DNA from: Neisseria weaveri
Lineage (GTDB): Bacteria > Pseudomonadota > Gammaproteobacteria > Burkholderiales > Neisseriaceae
Direction: 5' to 3'
Assembly: GCF_900638685.1 (NCBI RefSeq)
Contig: NZ_LR134533.1
Coordinates: 124,001-188,000, forward strand
DNA: 64,000 bases
This document shows positions 24,688-33,043 of this stretch, in pieces. The notes beneath the pieces were generated by a model. The model did not search any database and was not told the DNA's origin. It saw only the letters and a program-made list of their open reading frames with translations. Position 1 is the stretch's first letter. Each line of letters opens with the position of its first letter. Position numbers and translations under genes: made by a program.

Positions 24688-27600
24688 GTTTCAACACACA
24701 GCCGCCCGAAGGCGGCTGTAAACCGTCCATAAAGGGATCGGGGGCTAAAACCTGTTTCAACACACAGCCGCCCGAAGGCGGCTGTTCTTGACTGGCGGAA
24801 ATGCTGGTTCTGCAATTTCAGTTTCAACACACAGCCGCCCGAAGGCGGCTGTTAAATTGTCTCGGGTTGTATCGGGAAATTGGATGGGTTTCAACACACA
24901 GCCGCCCGAAGGCGGCTGTTGATTGCGGCCAATCCGCATCTGCCGTTGGCCGAAGTTTCAACACACAGCCGCCCGAAGGCGGCTGTCCTCCGCGGCGATG
25001 GTTAAAAAGCTGAATGAAGAGTTTCAACACACAGCCGCCCGAAGGCGGCTGTGAAGCAACAGGCACATATTACGAAGCATTAGCCGTTTCAACACACAGC
25101 CGCCCGAAGGCGGCTGTTCGTTCCAACCAATAAAAGCATATTCGTGTCCGTGTTTCAACACACAGCCGCCCGAAGGCGGCTGTAGGCACAATCGACAGCA
25201 ACCCGACACCTTTTGTAGTTTCAACACACAGCCGCCCGAAGGCGGCTGTGCGTTTCAAAAATATTTACCAGCGTGCCCTTCAGAATGTTTCAACACACAG
25301 CCGCCCGAAGGCGGCTGTATGTGTTTTAAATCAATGTTCCAAATCGCTCTCGTTTCAACACACAGCCGCCCGAAGGCGGCTGTCTGTAAACGGAAAGTCT
25401 ATCAACAAACCTGCACGAGTTTCAACACACAGCCGCCCGAAGGCGGCTGTACGATTTCATCTGATTCAAATCCCAAATCGACCATGTTTCAACACACAGC
25501 CGCCCGAAGGCGGCTGTTTACTCTGAAATACAAAGCCGATGTTCCAAAGCTGTCGTTTCAACACACAGCCGCCCGAAGGCGGCTGTCATAGCAGCCTGAT
25601 AAAACACACTGGCTCTGCCATGTTTCAACACACAGCCGCCCGAAGGCGGCTGTACCAGAATATCAAGAAAATATCAAAGTTCCTGCCGGTTTCAACACAC
25701 AGCCGCCCGAAGGCGGCTGTATGTCCGATATCGCCCGTTTCAGGGGAGAGATACAGTTTCAACACACAGCCGCCCGAAGGCGGCTGTCTTTGACGATGAG
25801 AGACACCGAAGTCCTTGACCAAGTTTCAACACACAGCCGCCCGAAGGCGGCTGTTGATTGCGGCCAATCCGCATCTGCCGTTGGCCGAAGTTTCAACACA
25901 CAGCCGCCCGAAGGCGGCTGTGAAGCAACAGGCACATATTACGAAGCATTAGCCGTTTCAACACACAGCCGCCCGAAGGCGGCTGTACAGCAACGTGCAA
26001 CAGAAAAAGCCAAACAACACGTTTCAACACACAGCCGCCCGAAGGCGGCTGTATTAATTACGAATGCCGATTATTTCTATGACTTTGTTTCAACACACAG
26101 CCGCCCGAAGGCGGCTGTCAATAGATTGCTGTCTCATTTCAGACGGCCAAAACCATGTTTCAACACACAGCCGCCCGAAGGCGGCTGTTTAAGCAACAAT
26201 ACATTCAGCGTTTATGACGACATGTTTCAACACACAGCCGCCCGAAGGCGGCTGTAACTTGCAATTTATACAAGCCTGATTCTTGCTTTGTTTCAACACA
26301 CAGCCGCCCGAAGGCGGCTGTCTAAGGCTTTTGCAAAAAGTTCTTTCTGCTCTTGAGTTTCAACACACAGCCGCCCGAAGGCGGCTGTAAAACGGTCAAT
26401 GTATTGTGTTCCAATTTCAGGTTTCAACACACAGCCGCCCGAAGGCGGCTGTAAGTTCCATGCTTAAGCCTTTTATGTATCTGCTGTTTGTTTCAACACA
26501 CAGCCGCCCGAAGGCGGCTGTTCGTTCTGCTTATTCTTTTGTTTTACGTCAACAAAGTTTCAACACACAGCCGCCCGAAGGCGGCTGTTTGTATTTGGGA
26601 TGACAATCAAGGGGAGCCTGATTATGTTTCAACACACAGCCGCCCGAAGGCGGCTGTTCAACCGCCTCATCGCGGGTTTGGATACCCACCGTGTTTCAAC
26701 ACACAGCCGCCCGAAGGCGGCTGTTCGTCAGAAAAATCATGGATTCGGAGTATGGAAAATGTTTCAACACACAGCCGCCCGAAGGCGGCTGTTTCTCTTT
26801 TTCCTAGCTTTATTTATCTTTATCTTTTTGTTTCAACACACAGCCGCCCGAAGGCGGCTGTTCATCCGCATGCCATCCGCCATTTATTCGGCACTGTTTC
26901 AACACACAGCCGCCCGAAGGCGGCTGTCTTCCAAGTCCGCAGCCGTCCCGTCTTGATGCAGGTTTCAACACACAGCCGCCCGAAGGCGGCTGTGGCAGCG
27001 TCGGCACAGTTTTTTAACCCCGAAACGGAGTTTCAACACACAGCCGCCCGAAGGCGGCTGTTTAAAGGCTTGGCAAAATCGCAATGCCTTGATTTTGTCG
27101 TTTCAACACACAGCCGCCCGAAGGCGGCTGTCCTCCGCGGCGATGGTTAAAAAGCTGAATGAAGAGTTTCAACACACAGCCGCCCGAAGGCGGCTGTCCT
27201 GTTGACGATATACGTTTTCAAAAAATGCTGGTTTCAACACACAGCCGCCCGAAGGCGGCTGTAAGCTCTTTTGTTTCAGCTTCTGTTAACTCAACACGTT
27301 TCAACACACAGCCGCCCGAAGGCGGCTGTCTGAATGTTGCTGAATACTCCGTTTCTTCAGTTTTGTTTCAACACACAGCCGCCCGAAGGCGGCTGTATGC
27401 CTTTTTCCTTGTTTGCAGACACGGCAGGCTCGTTTCAACACACAGCCGCCCGAAGGCGGCTGTGGGCGCATGGAAAACGAACTTTCCGACATTTCCGGTT
27501 TCAACACACAGCCGCCCGAAGGCGGCTGTACCCTATCATCGGATGCAAGCGCATCAATAAAGTGGTTTCAACACACAGCCGCCCGAAGGCGGCTGTGCGC

Positions 27601-28865
27601 GACAGTTGGCGGCCTGTGGTGCCGTTTGATGTTTCAACACACAGCCGCCCGAAGGCGGCTGTGGCAAACAAAGTCAGAAAATGCGTCATCGGAATGGTTT
27701 CAACACACAGCCGCCCGAAGGCGGCTGTCTTAATTTTACTAAGTTCGGCTGGAAATATGGGGTTTCAACACACAGCCGCCCGAAGGCGGCTGTCACGGCC
27801 TGCGAAGTCTTGCAAGAACCTACCTGCGGGTTTCAACACACAGCCGCCCGAAGGCGGCTGTGGCACTTCCGAAAACGTGATTTCCGTCTTATAGGGGTTT
27901 CAACACACAGCCGCCCGAAGGCGGCTGTATGAAATCCGCCGAAACACTGGCGGAGAAATACAGGTTTCAACACACAGCCGCCCGAAGGCGGCTGTGTCTT
28001 ATTATACACACATGGCAAGACAACAACCAACGGTTTCAACACACAGCCGCCCGAAGGCGGCTGTAAATCTGATGAACCTGATATGCTGTTTCCGTCTGGT
28101 TTCAACACACAGCCGCCCGAAGGCGGCTGTATCGCGGTAGGGCTTGCTTCTGAAGCCTTCATGCTGTTTCAACACACAGCCGCCCGAAGGCGGCTGTTGG
28201 CATAAAGCATTGGTCAAGGCGTGGCCGAAGTGATGTTTCAACACACAGCCGCCCGAAGGCGGCTGTAATTTCCAATTGTTCATTTATGGATGTGTAAAAA
28301 ATGTTTCAACACACAGCCGCCCGAAGGCGGCTGTGTGATTATTTTGTGAAACTCAATCAAAATGCACTGGTTTCAACACACAGCCGCCCGAAGGCGGCTG
28401 TCCCTGCTTCAGGGTGCGGTAAAAACGGCATCGGGGTTTCAACACACAGCCGCCCGAAGGCGGCTGTCCCTGTTGATAACCCCGAATCCGATAAAGGAAA
28501 CAGTTTCAACACACAGCCGCCCGAAGGCGGCTGTTGCGCAGGACTCAAAACCGCGCTTATGCAAAAAGTTTCAACACACAGCCGCCCGAAGGCGGCTGTT
28601 CCATGCATTCTTTTTTGTTCCAAACGGCAGCACCGGTTTCAACACACAGCCGCCCGAAGGCGGCTGTACAGCTCGCAGACTGGATACGTACAAAGCGGAT
28701 AAGTTTCAACACACAGCCGCCCGAAGGCGGCTGTGCAGGCGCCTTTTTAGATGGTGTCTTGACTGGCGGTTTCAACACACAGCCGCCCGAAGGCGGCTGT
28801 GAAGATTCCCGTATATCAGCAATGATTAACAGGGTTTCAACACACAGCCGCCCGAAGGCGGCTGT
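24688..28865 (-). CRISPR. Type I-C CRISPR array, 63 repeats and 62 spacers
   Basis: I counted 63 copies of a 32-base repeat by eye; all appear identical. On the plus strand it begins GTTTCAACACACAGC and ends with an inverted repeat (CAGCCGCC, CGAA, GGCGGCTG) and T. Spacers are 32-38 bases, mostly 33-36. Read on the minus strand the repeat ends TGTGTTGAAAC, as crRNA handles of type I-C do, so transcription goes leftward from the cas2 side. The leader-proximal end is 28865 and the oldest spacers lie next to the prophage. Three spacers occur twice (4=18, 6=19, 5=37). Spacer 35 resembles the resident prophage; spacer 22 contains a DUS. The frequent short reading frames across it are artefacts of the repeat. 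Confidence 0.98.
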
Positions 28866-29010
28866 AGCCTTCTCGGAAACCTTTATCCATCAAGGCTTGC
28901 ACGGCCCTGATTCGCTAAAGCTCTCCGAAAACGCGAAAAGCGAGTATAACACAGCCTTATTCCGCCACACCCGCTTTCCTAATGTCCTGATTGTTAAAGA
29001 ACAATCCTGC
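28866..29010 (-). promoter_or_regulatory. CRISPR leader with probable promoter
   Basis: This is the stretch between cas2 and the first repeat in the direction of transcription. On the minus strand it has an extended -10 box TGTTATACT (28943-28951), with the start expected about 70 bases before the first repeat. No clear -35 is visible, as is common for extended -10 promoters. Confidence 0.55.
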
Positions 29011-29055
29011 ATCGCTAACCACCCCGCATTTTCATGAGAACCACGGGTTAGCGAT
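29011..29055 (-). terminator. Inverted repeat just after cas2
   Basis: ATCGCTAACC and GGTTAGCGAT form a perfect 10-bp inverted repeat with a 25-base loop, starting at the base after the cas2 stop codon. It may end the cas transcript or define the upstream end of the leader. No T run is present. Confidence 0.5.
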
Positions 29056-29343
29056 TCACACGATCAGCGTATCCTGAAACACGTCCACCGCCGCCTTCGC
29101 GCCGTGGTGTTCCACCTTGCGCCGCCATTTGCTGCCCAGATGATAAAAGCGCAGGCTGTCGGTTTCGGGCTGGTAGGTGTCGAGCAGCTTGGCTTTGAGT
29201 TTCACCCACTGATCAGGCGTTACGTCGCACTCGAATACCGAATATTGCACGCGCACGCCGTAATCCAGGCAATGCTTGGCGATGCGCCGCAGCCTCGCCT
29301 GCCCATCTGCGCCTTCCAGCGAAATATCATAAGTAATCAACAT
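29056..29343 (-). CDS. cas2: CRISPR adaptation endoribonuclease-like protein Cas2
   Basis: The 95-residue product starts MLITYDISLEGADGQARLRR, with the ferredoxin-like fold of Cas2: the beta strand LITYDIS carries the conserved Asp, and VQYSVFECDV forms the second strand. With Cas1 it makes the complex that inserts new spacers. An in-frame start at 29385 adds 14 residues of DUS-containing sequence and is unlikely. It is the last gene of the operon and faces the array leader. Confidence 0.95.
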   Translation of the reverse strand: MLITYDISLEGADGQARLRRIAKHCLDYGVRVQYSVFECDVTPDQWVKLKAKLLDTYQPETDSLRFYHLGSKWRRKVEHHGAKAAVDVFQDTLIV

Positions 29344-29367
29344 CAACACGCCATTTTCCCTTATTTC

Positions 29368-29415
29368 TTTTTCAGACGGCCTCAAATATAAGCGGAAAGG
29401 CCGTCTGAAGATGCC
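29368..29415. repeat. DUS pair between cas1 and cas2 with a second DUS dialect
   Basis: TTTCAGACGGCCT (29370) and AGGCCGTCTGAA (29397) flank a short spacer in inverted orientation. The following bases (29409-29423) contain TGCCTGTCTGAA, an exact 12-base match with the variant described for N. wadsworthii. Confidence 0.7.
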
Positions 29416-29427
29416 TGTCTGAAAAAC

Positions 29428-30441
29428 TCAACGCATCAAAAACGGCGGATATTCCGCCAAATCCCCTCGCAGATGCCGCGCCAGCAGCATGGCCTGAATA
29501 TGCGGCAGCAGGCCGACGGCCACTTCCTCCTGCAAAAACGGATGCACAATCTTTTCCTGCTTTTTCGCCTGCAAGGTTTGAAACAGCAGCTTGCGCGCCT
29601 CCGGCTTGATATTCACCGCCCCGCCCGCCTCGGCAACAAAATCCTGCGGCTTAATCTGCCCGCGGTTAATCAGGCTCAACACCAGCCTATCCGCCCACCA
29701 CGCGCGGAACTCCTCCAGAATATCCTGCGCCAAACTGTCGCGCCCCGGGCGGTCGGCGTGCAGAAAACCCACCTGCGGGTCCAAACCCACGCCTTGCAGC
29801 GCGCCGCTGATGTCCTTGCCCAAAATGCTGTACACAAACGACAGCAGCGCATTCACCCCGTCACGCGGCGGTCGGCGGTTGCGTCCATCGAAAGCAAAAC
29901 CGCTGTTTTCGCGCAGCAAATGGCGGAACACGCCGAAATAACGCGCCGCCGCATCGCCCTCAATCCCGCGAACCTTGTCCAAACACTCCGCCCGCTTCAA
30001 CTGCTGCAAAGAAAAATTCAACGCCGTTACCGCCGCCAACACCTCCGCATGCTCGCCATGATTACGCAAACGCCGCTGCAACACCCGCTTGGCCGACTGA
30101 ATCTTCGCCGCAATAATATGCCGCGCAATCGGCACAGGATTCTGCTCCGACTGCCGATACTGCGCCCGCCGCAACAACACATTACCACTCTGCCGCCCCT
30201 GCAAACGCCCCAAAAACCGCCCGTTCTCGGTAAAAAACGCCAAATTCACATTGTTTTCGCCGCAAAAACCCATCAAAAACGGCGACACCAGCACATTGCC
30301 GAAACAAAATATATGCCCGATCGCATGCACCGGCAACTGCGCCACCTTCTTGCGCTCCTGCTCCACCACCAGCGTTTCCCGCTCCTTATGCAGATAACTG
30401 CCTTGGGTGGTGATATAGAGCGTGTTTTGCAGTTTGCGCAT
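29428..30441 (-). CDS. cas1: CRISPR integrase Cas1 (type I-C)
   Basis: The 337-residue protein begins MRKLQNTLYITTQGSYL and has the Cas1 features of subtype I-C: HAIGHIFCFGNVLVSP and FFTENGRFLGRLQG in the N-terminal beta domain; in the helical domain EGDAAARYFGVFR with the conserved metal-binding Glu, VNALLSFVYSILG, and late LHADRPGRDSLAQDILEEFR with the conserved His and Asp. It integrates spacers with Cas2, and with Cas4 selecting the PAM. A strong GAGGAG precedes the ATG. Type I-C normally has cas4 directly upstream, but here a membrane protein gene is between them. Confidence 0.96.
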   Translation of the reverse strand: MRKLQNTLYITTQGSYLHKERETLVVEQERKKVAQLPVHAIGHIFCFGNVLVSPFLMGFCGENNVNLAFFTENGRFLGRLQGRQSGNVLLRRAQYRQSEQNPVPIARHIIAAKIQSAKRVLQRRLRNHGEHAEVLAAVTALNFSLQQLKRAECLDKVRGIEGDAAARYFGVFRHLLRENSGFAFDGRNRRPPRDGVNALLSFVYSILGKDISGALQGVGLDPQVGFLHADRPGRDSLAQDILEEFRAWWADRLVLSLINRGQIKPQDFVAEAGGAVNIKPEARKLLFQTLQAKKQEKIVHPFLQEEVAVGLLPHIQAMLLARHLRGDLAEYPPFLMR

Positions 30442-30488
30442 GATAAAAACTCCTCGGATTTTGAGCGCACTCTTAGGGATTGATGCTT

Positions 30489-30500
30489 AGGCTACCTGAA
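30489..30500 (+). other. Eikenella-type DUS
   Basis: AGGCTACCTGAA is an exact match with the DUS variant described for Eikenella, not with the AG dialect used by the surrounding genome. Another exact copy is in the mod gene (39658-39669, minus strand). Confidence 0.6.
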
Positions 30501-30505
30501 ACAGG

Positions 30506-30603
30506 GTAGGTCGGATTCTTGAATCCGACATTTTCAAATTTATCGCAATAATTTGAGACAACGAAAATATCAAACATTTGTCGGATACGAGTATCCGACC
30601 TAC
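30506..30603. repeat. Inverted-repeat element upstream of cas1
   Basis: GTAGGTCGGATTCTTGAATC begins a 25-base arm that is itself palindromic (GGATTC/GAATCC), and a second arm in inverted orientation ends at 30603 with ATCCGACCTAC. The two lie 48 bases apart. Such arms are typical of small intergenic repeats in neisserial genomes. It lies exactly in the gap between cas1 and the inserted membrane protein gene, so it could have been carried in with that gene. Confidence 0.65.
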
Positions 30604-30616
30604 ACCAACTACATAC

Positions 30617-31408
30617 TTAGCTTAGAATATCAGCATTTTGTTGAGCTATATTTATAGTTTCTACAACCTGTACTGGTCTAGATAAACTTTTTAACTGCAT
30701 AACGTCATTTTTTATTGCGTCAAATTCACTACCAGATTTGGATATTAAAATATGTAACGGTATTTTACCTTTCCCAGGCGAATTTCTATATAATCCAACT
30801 AGCGCTTTACTATCAGTTAATATTATTGACGATCTAAAATAACCTTTTGAGTACATATAAATTTCAAAATTATGCTTTGAATATCTATCTGAAAAATTTT
30901 TTATCTCCTTGACAGCTTGATCAATTTTATTCTTATATGAATTAATATCATCTTTACCATTAGCATGACACAGAAGTTTAGCTGCATCAGATTCCCCATC
31001 TAACAAAATAAATGTAGTGGTCATACCTTCTTTTTCAAATCTATTACATAAATTTTCAGCATTCTGCGTAATGAAAAACTTTCCATCATTCATGGCTATA
31101 ATAAATACTTTTGATTCTTTAAAATCAAGTGATTCGATACTTCCATTTTCTAAAATAGAGGCAATTCCAACTTCATTAGCTTTTTGAAGAAGTGGTATTT
31201 CATTAAATATGAAATCCTTAGTTTCCTTTTGCAGAAATTTAGATATAGATAGAGCTGAAAAAAGAGCTATCCCAATATTTGACGATAAACTAGTCCACAT
31301 ATTATTTTCTTGAAATAACAAAGGAACAATTATAGACATCACAAGTAACGCTACTATTCCCCACAGAGACAGTTTTTCTAACCATAAATTAATAGGCTTT
31401 TTATTCAT
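30617..31408 (-). CDS. Two-helix membrane protein of unknown function between cas4 and cas1
   Basis: This 263-residue protein has two predicted transmembrane helices at the N-terminus (LWGIVALLVMSIIVPLLF near residues 13-30 and SNIGIALFSALSI near 42-56), then a cytoplasmic domain of about 200 residues. That domain has strands such as KVFIIAMND and TTFILLD, then FEIYMYSKGYFRSSIILTDS, KALVGLYRNSPGKG and a final LSRPVQVV. The layout resembles phospholipase-D-like or sensor domains found behind two membrane helices in defence and stress proteins, but I see no HKD catalytic motif. It is far richer in A and T than cas1 and cas4, which suggests separate origin. It lies in the cas operon and in the same direction. 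I give no function. Confidence 0.75.
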   Translation of the reverse strand: MNKKPINLWLEKLSLWGIVALLVMSIIVPLLFQENNMWTSLSSNIGIALFSALSISKFLQKETKDFIFNEIPLLQKANEVGIASILENGSIESLDFKESKVFIIAMNDGKFFITQNAENLCNRFEKEGMTTTFILLDGESDAAKLLCHANGKDDINSYKNKIDQAVKEIKNFSDRYSKHNFEIYMYSKGYFRSSIILTDSKALVGLYRNSPGKGKIPLHILISKSGSEFDAIKNDVMQLKSLSRPVQVVETINIAQQNADILS

Positions 31409-31444
31409 TTAATTATCCTATTTAAAATAGAAGTAACATTTACC

Positions 31445-32053
31445 TTATTCCACTCTAAACAACCCCGCCACATACCCCACCGACCTATCCTTCTCCACCA
31501 ACTTCGGCTGGCAAACCTCAATCAACGAACAGGCTTTACAGCGTTTGCCGTATTCGGGCGGCGGGGTGGTACCGCTGTCCAGTAGTTCGCGCACATTGCG
31601 GATAACGTCCAGCGTTTCCGCCCTGAGGCCGTCTGAAAACACCACCGGCACGCGGTGGCGGGTTTGCATGTACCACAATGCGCCCTCTGCCACCGTTTGC
31701 CCGGTCATTTCCTCCAGGCACAGGGCTTGGGCGCAGAGCTGGATTTCATCGAACGGCTCGGGCTTGGGTTTGCCGCGTTTGTATTCGACGGGCTTCAGAC
31801 GGCCTGTCTGAATATCGCGCTCGACCATATCCAACACGCCGTGCACACCCAATTTTTCCGCCGACACATGCACGCTGCGCTCGAAGCGCACGCCCTTGCG
31901 CGTTTCCGGCTCGCCGCCGTCCACCCGCTCATGCAAAGCGCTGCCTTGTGCGGTCAAATAGTTCTCCGCCCATACTTGTTCGTTATGAATCAAGGCACAC
32001 TGGCGCGGGCAAAAGGCGTAGTGTTGCAGGGCGGAGAGCGGGATGCTTATCAT
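31445..32053 (-). CDS. cas4: CRISPR adaptation nuclease Cas4
   Basis: The 202-residue product starts MISIPLSALQHYAFCPRQCA; I prefer this ATG to one five codons earlier because it matches the family start. It has the Cas4 iron-sulphur cysteines: one in CPRQC at residues 15-19 and three in CKACSLIEVC near residue 175, together with the RecB-like nuclease core (GVHGVLDMVE, VEYKRGKPK). Cas4 trims prespacers and checks the PAM for Cas1-Cas2. The gap to cas7 holds a large palindrome; the gap to cas1 holds the inserted membrane protein gene. Confidence 0.95.
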   Translation of the reverse strand: MISIPLSALQHYAFCPRQCALIHNEQVWAENYLTAQGSALHERVDGGEPETRKGVRFERSVHVSAEKLGVHGVLDMVERDIQTGRLKPVEYKRGKPKPEPFDEIQLCAQALCLEEMTGQTVAEGALWYMQTRHRVPVVFSDGLRAETLDVIRNVRELLDSGTTPPPEYGKRCKACSLIEVCQPKLVEKDRSVGYVAGLFRVE

Positions 32054-32061
32054 GGTATTTT

Positions 32062-32155
32062 TTCTCATTCATAAGCGCTTATTGCGGTAAAAAACATCTA
32101 TATTAAGCGCTTTATATAGTGTGTTTTTACCATTAATAAGCGCTTATTATGAGAA
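32062..32155. repeat. Large nested palindrome between cas7 and cas4
   Basis: TTCTCAT, then ATAAGCGCTTATT, then GGTAAAAAACA form the left arm, and TGTTTTTACC, AATAAGCGCTTAT, ATGAGAA form the right arm in inverted order. The loop (CTATATTAAGCGCTTTATAT plus two) is itself nearly palindromic, so AAGCGCTT occurs three times. The element could fold as a long hairpin in the mRNA or as a cruciform. It separates the interference genes from the adaptation genes, and may attenuate the latter. It could also be a MITE. Confidence 0.75.
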
Positions 32156-32161
32156 TTTTTA

Positions 32162-33025
32162 TCACAGAAGTTCTTCTACGGTTACCCCCTTGAGGCCGTC
32201 TGAATGCACACTAATGCGGTAATCGCTGAATGCAGCAGCGGGTGTGCCGCTTTCGCCGTGGATGCGCTCGACTTTGACGGCTTCAAACAGTTTATGCGCG
32301 GGTTCGTTGCCGAGTGCGCTGTCGTGTTTAAAAACAATGAGTTTGCGGGCGGCCATTTCACCACGGGCGGCGGAGCGGTCGTGCTCGAACATGAGCCTTA
32401 AGGCGTTCCACAGCTGTTGCAGGTCTTCATCGGAGAAGCCGGTTTTGGCGGCAAGGTTGGCGGAAACGAAGCCGTGCACACGATAGAGTGCATAGGGGAC
32501 GATGTATTTGCGCCCCATGGTGCGTTCTTTTTCGAGGTCTTTTTCGTTGGTTACGGCCATGCGGGTGATGGAGACTTCCAGCGGCACGATGGGGTCGACG
32601 GATTGGGCGAAGGCGAGCTGCACGGGGCCGCGCACTTGGCCGCTGTTGACTTCAGTGGTCATCACTGCACCGAAGGTACGGATATCGAAGAAATTTTTGC
32701 ACATCCATGCGGTGATGTCGCGGGCTTTGGCTTCGTCTTTGGGCAGCTTTTTGGCTTCGGATTCGATGCCGAGGGCTTCATAAGCGCGTTTGTTTTGCAG
32801 GTTGAGCACGCTTTTTTCTTTCACGTAAATCTCATAGCCCGCTTGGTTTTCGTTGGCCAGCTCCACAAAGTTGCGGATTTTGCGCTTCAGGCACACATCG
32901 GTTACCAAGCCTTTGCTGGACTCGGGGTCGAGGCGCGGCATATTGCCGGCGTCGGGGTCTCCATTGGGGTTGCCGTTGGTTACGTCGAAGAAAAACACGA
33001 ATTCGTAGCGGTTTTGGATACTCAT
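32162..33025 (-). CDS. cas7: Cascade backbone protein Cas7 (Csd2)
   Basis: The 287-residue protein begins [20 protein letters not shown] and continues [20 protein letters not shown], the characteristic Csd2 start of subtype [32 protein letters not shown] and the later [20 protein letters not shown] are also typical. Several copies coat the crRNA spacer in the I-C Cascade. I start it at the ATG at 33025 behind AAGGAG; a GTG one codon earlier is also possible. A 15-base gap separates it from cas8c. Confidence 0.96.
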   Translation of the reverse strand: MSIQNRYEFVFFFDVTNGNPNGDPDAGNMPRLDPESSKGLVTDVCLKRKIRNFVELANENQAGYEIYVKEKSVLNLQNKRAYEALGIESEAKKLPKDEAKARDITAWMCKNFFDIRTFGAVMTTEVNSGQVRGPVQLAFAQSVDPIVPLEVSITRMAVTNEKDLEKERTMGRKYIVPYALYRVHGFVSANLAAKTGFSDEDLQQLWNALRLMFEHDRSAARGEMAARKLIVFKHDSALGNEPAHKLFEAVKVERIHGESGTPAAAFSDYRISVHSDGLKGVTVEELL

Positions 33026-33043
33026 CACTTTATCTCCTTGGAT

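Noticed and set aside
24920..24954. Match of spacer 4 to the tail fibre gene near 20075
   Set aside because: Only about a dozen contiguous bases agree; this is expected by chance.
24757..28802. Many frames of 60-220 codons with repeated QPPSGGCVLK, NTQPPEGGC or HTAARRRL
   Set aside because: They are translations of the 32-base CRISPR repeat in its six frames, broken by spacers.
29473..30483. 336-codon plus-strand frame
   Set aside because: Antisense shadow of cas1; composition is dominated by Gln, Arg and His typical of reverse reading.
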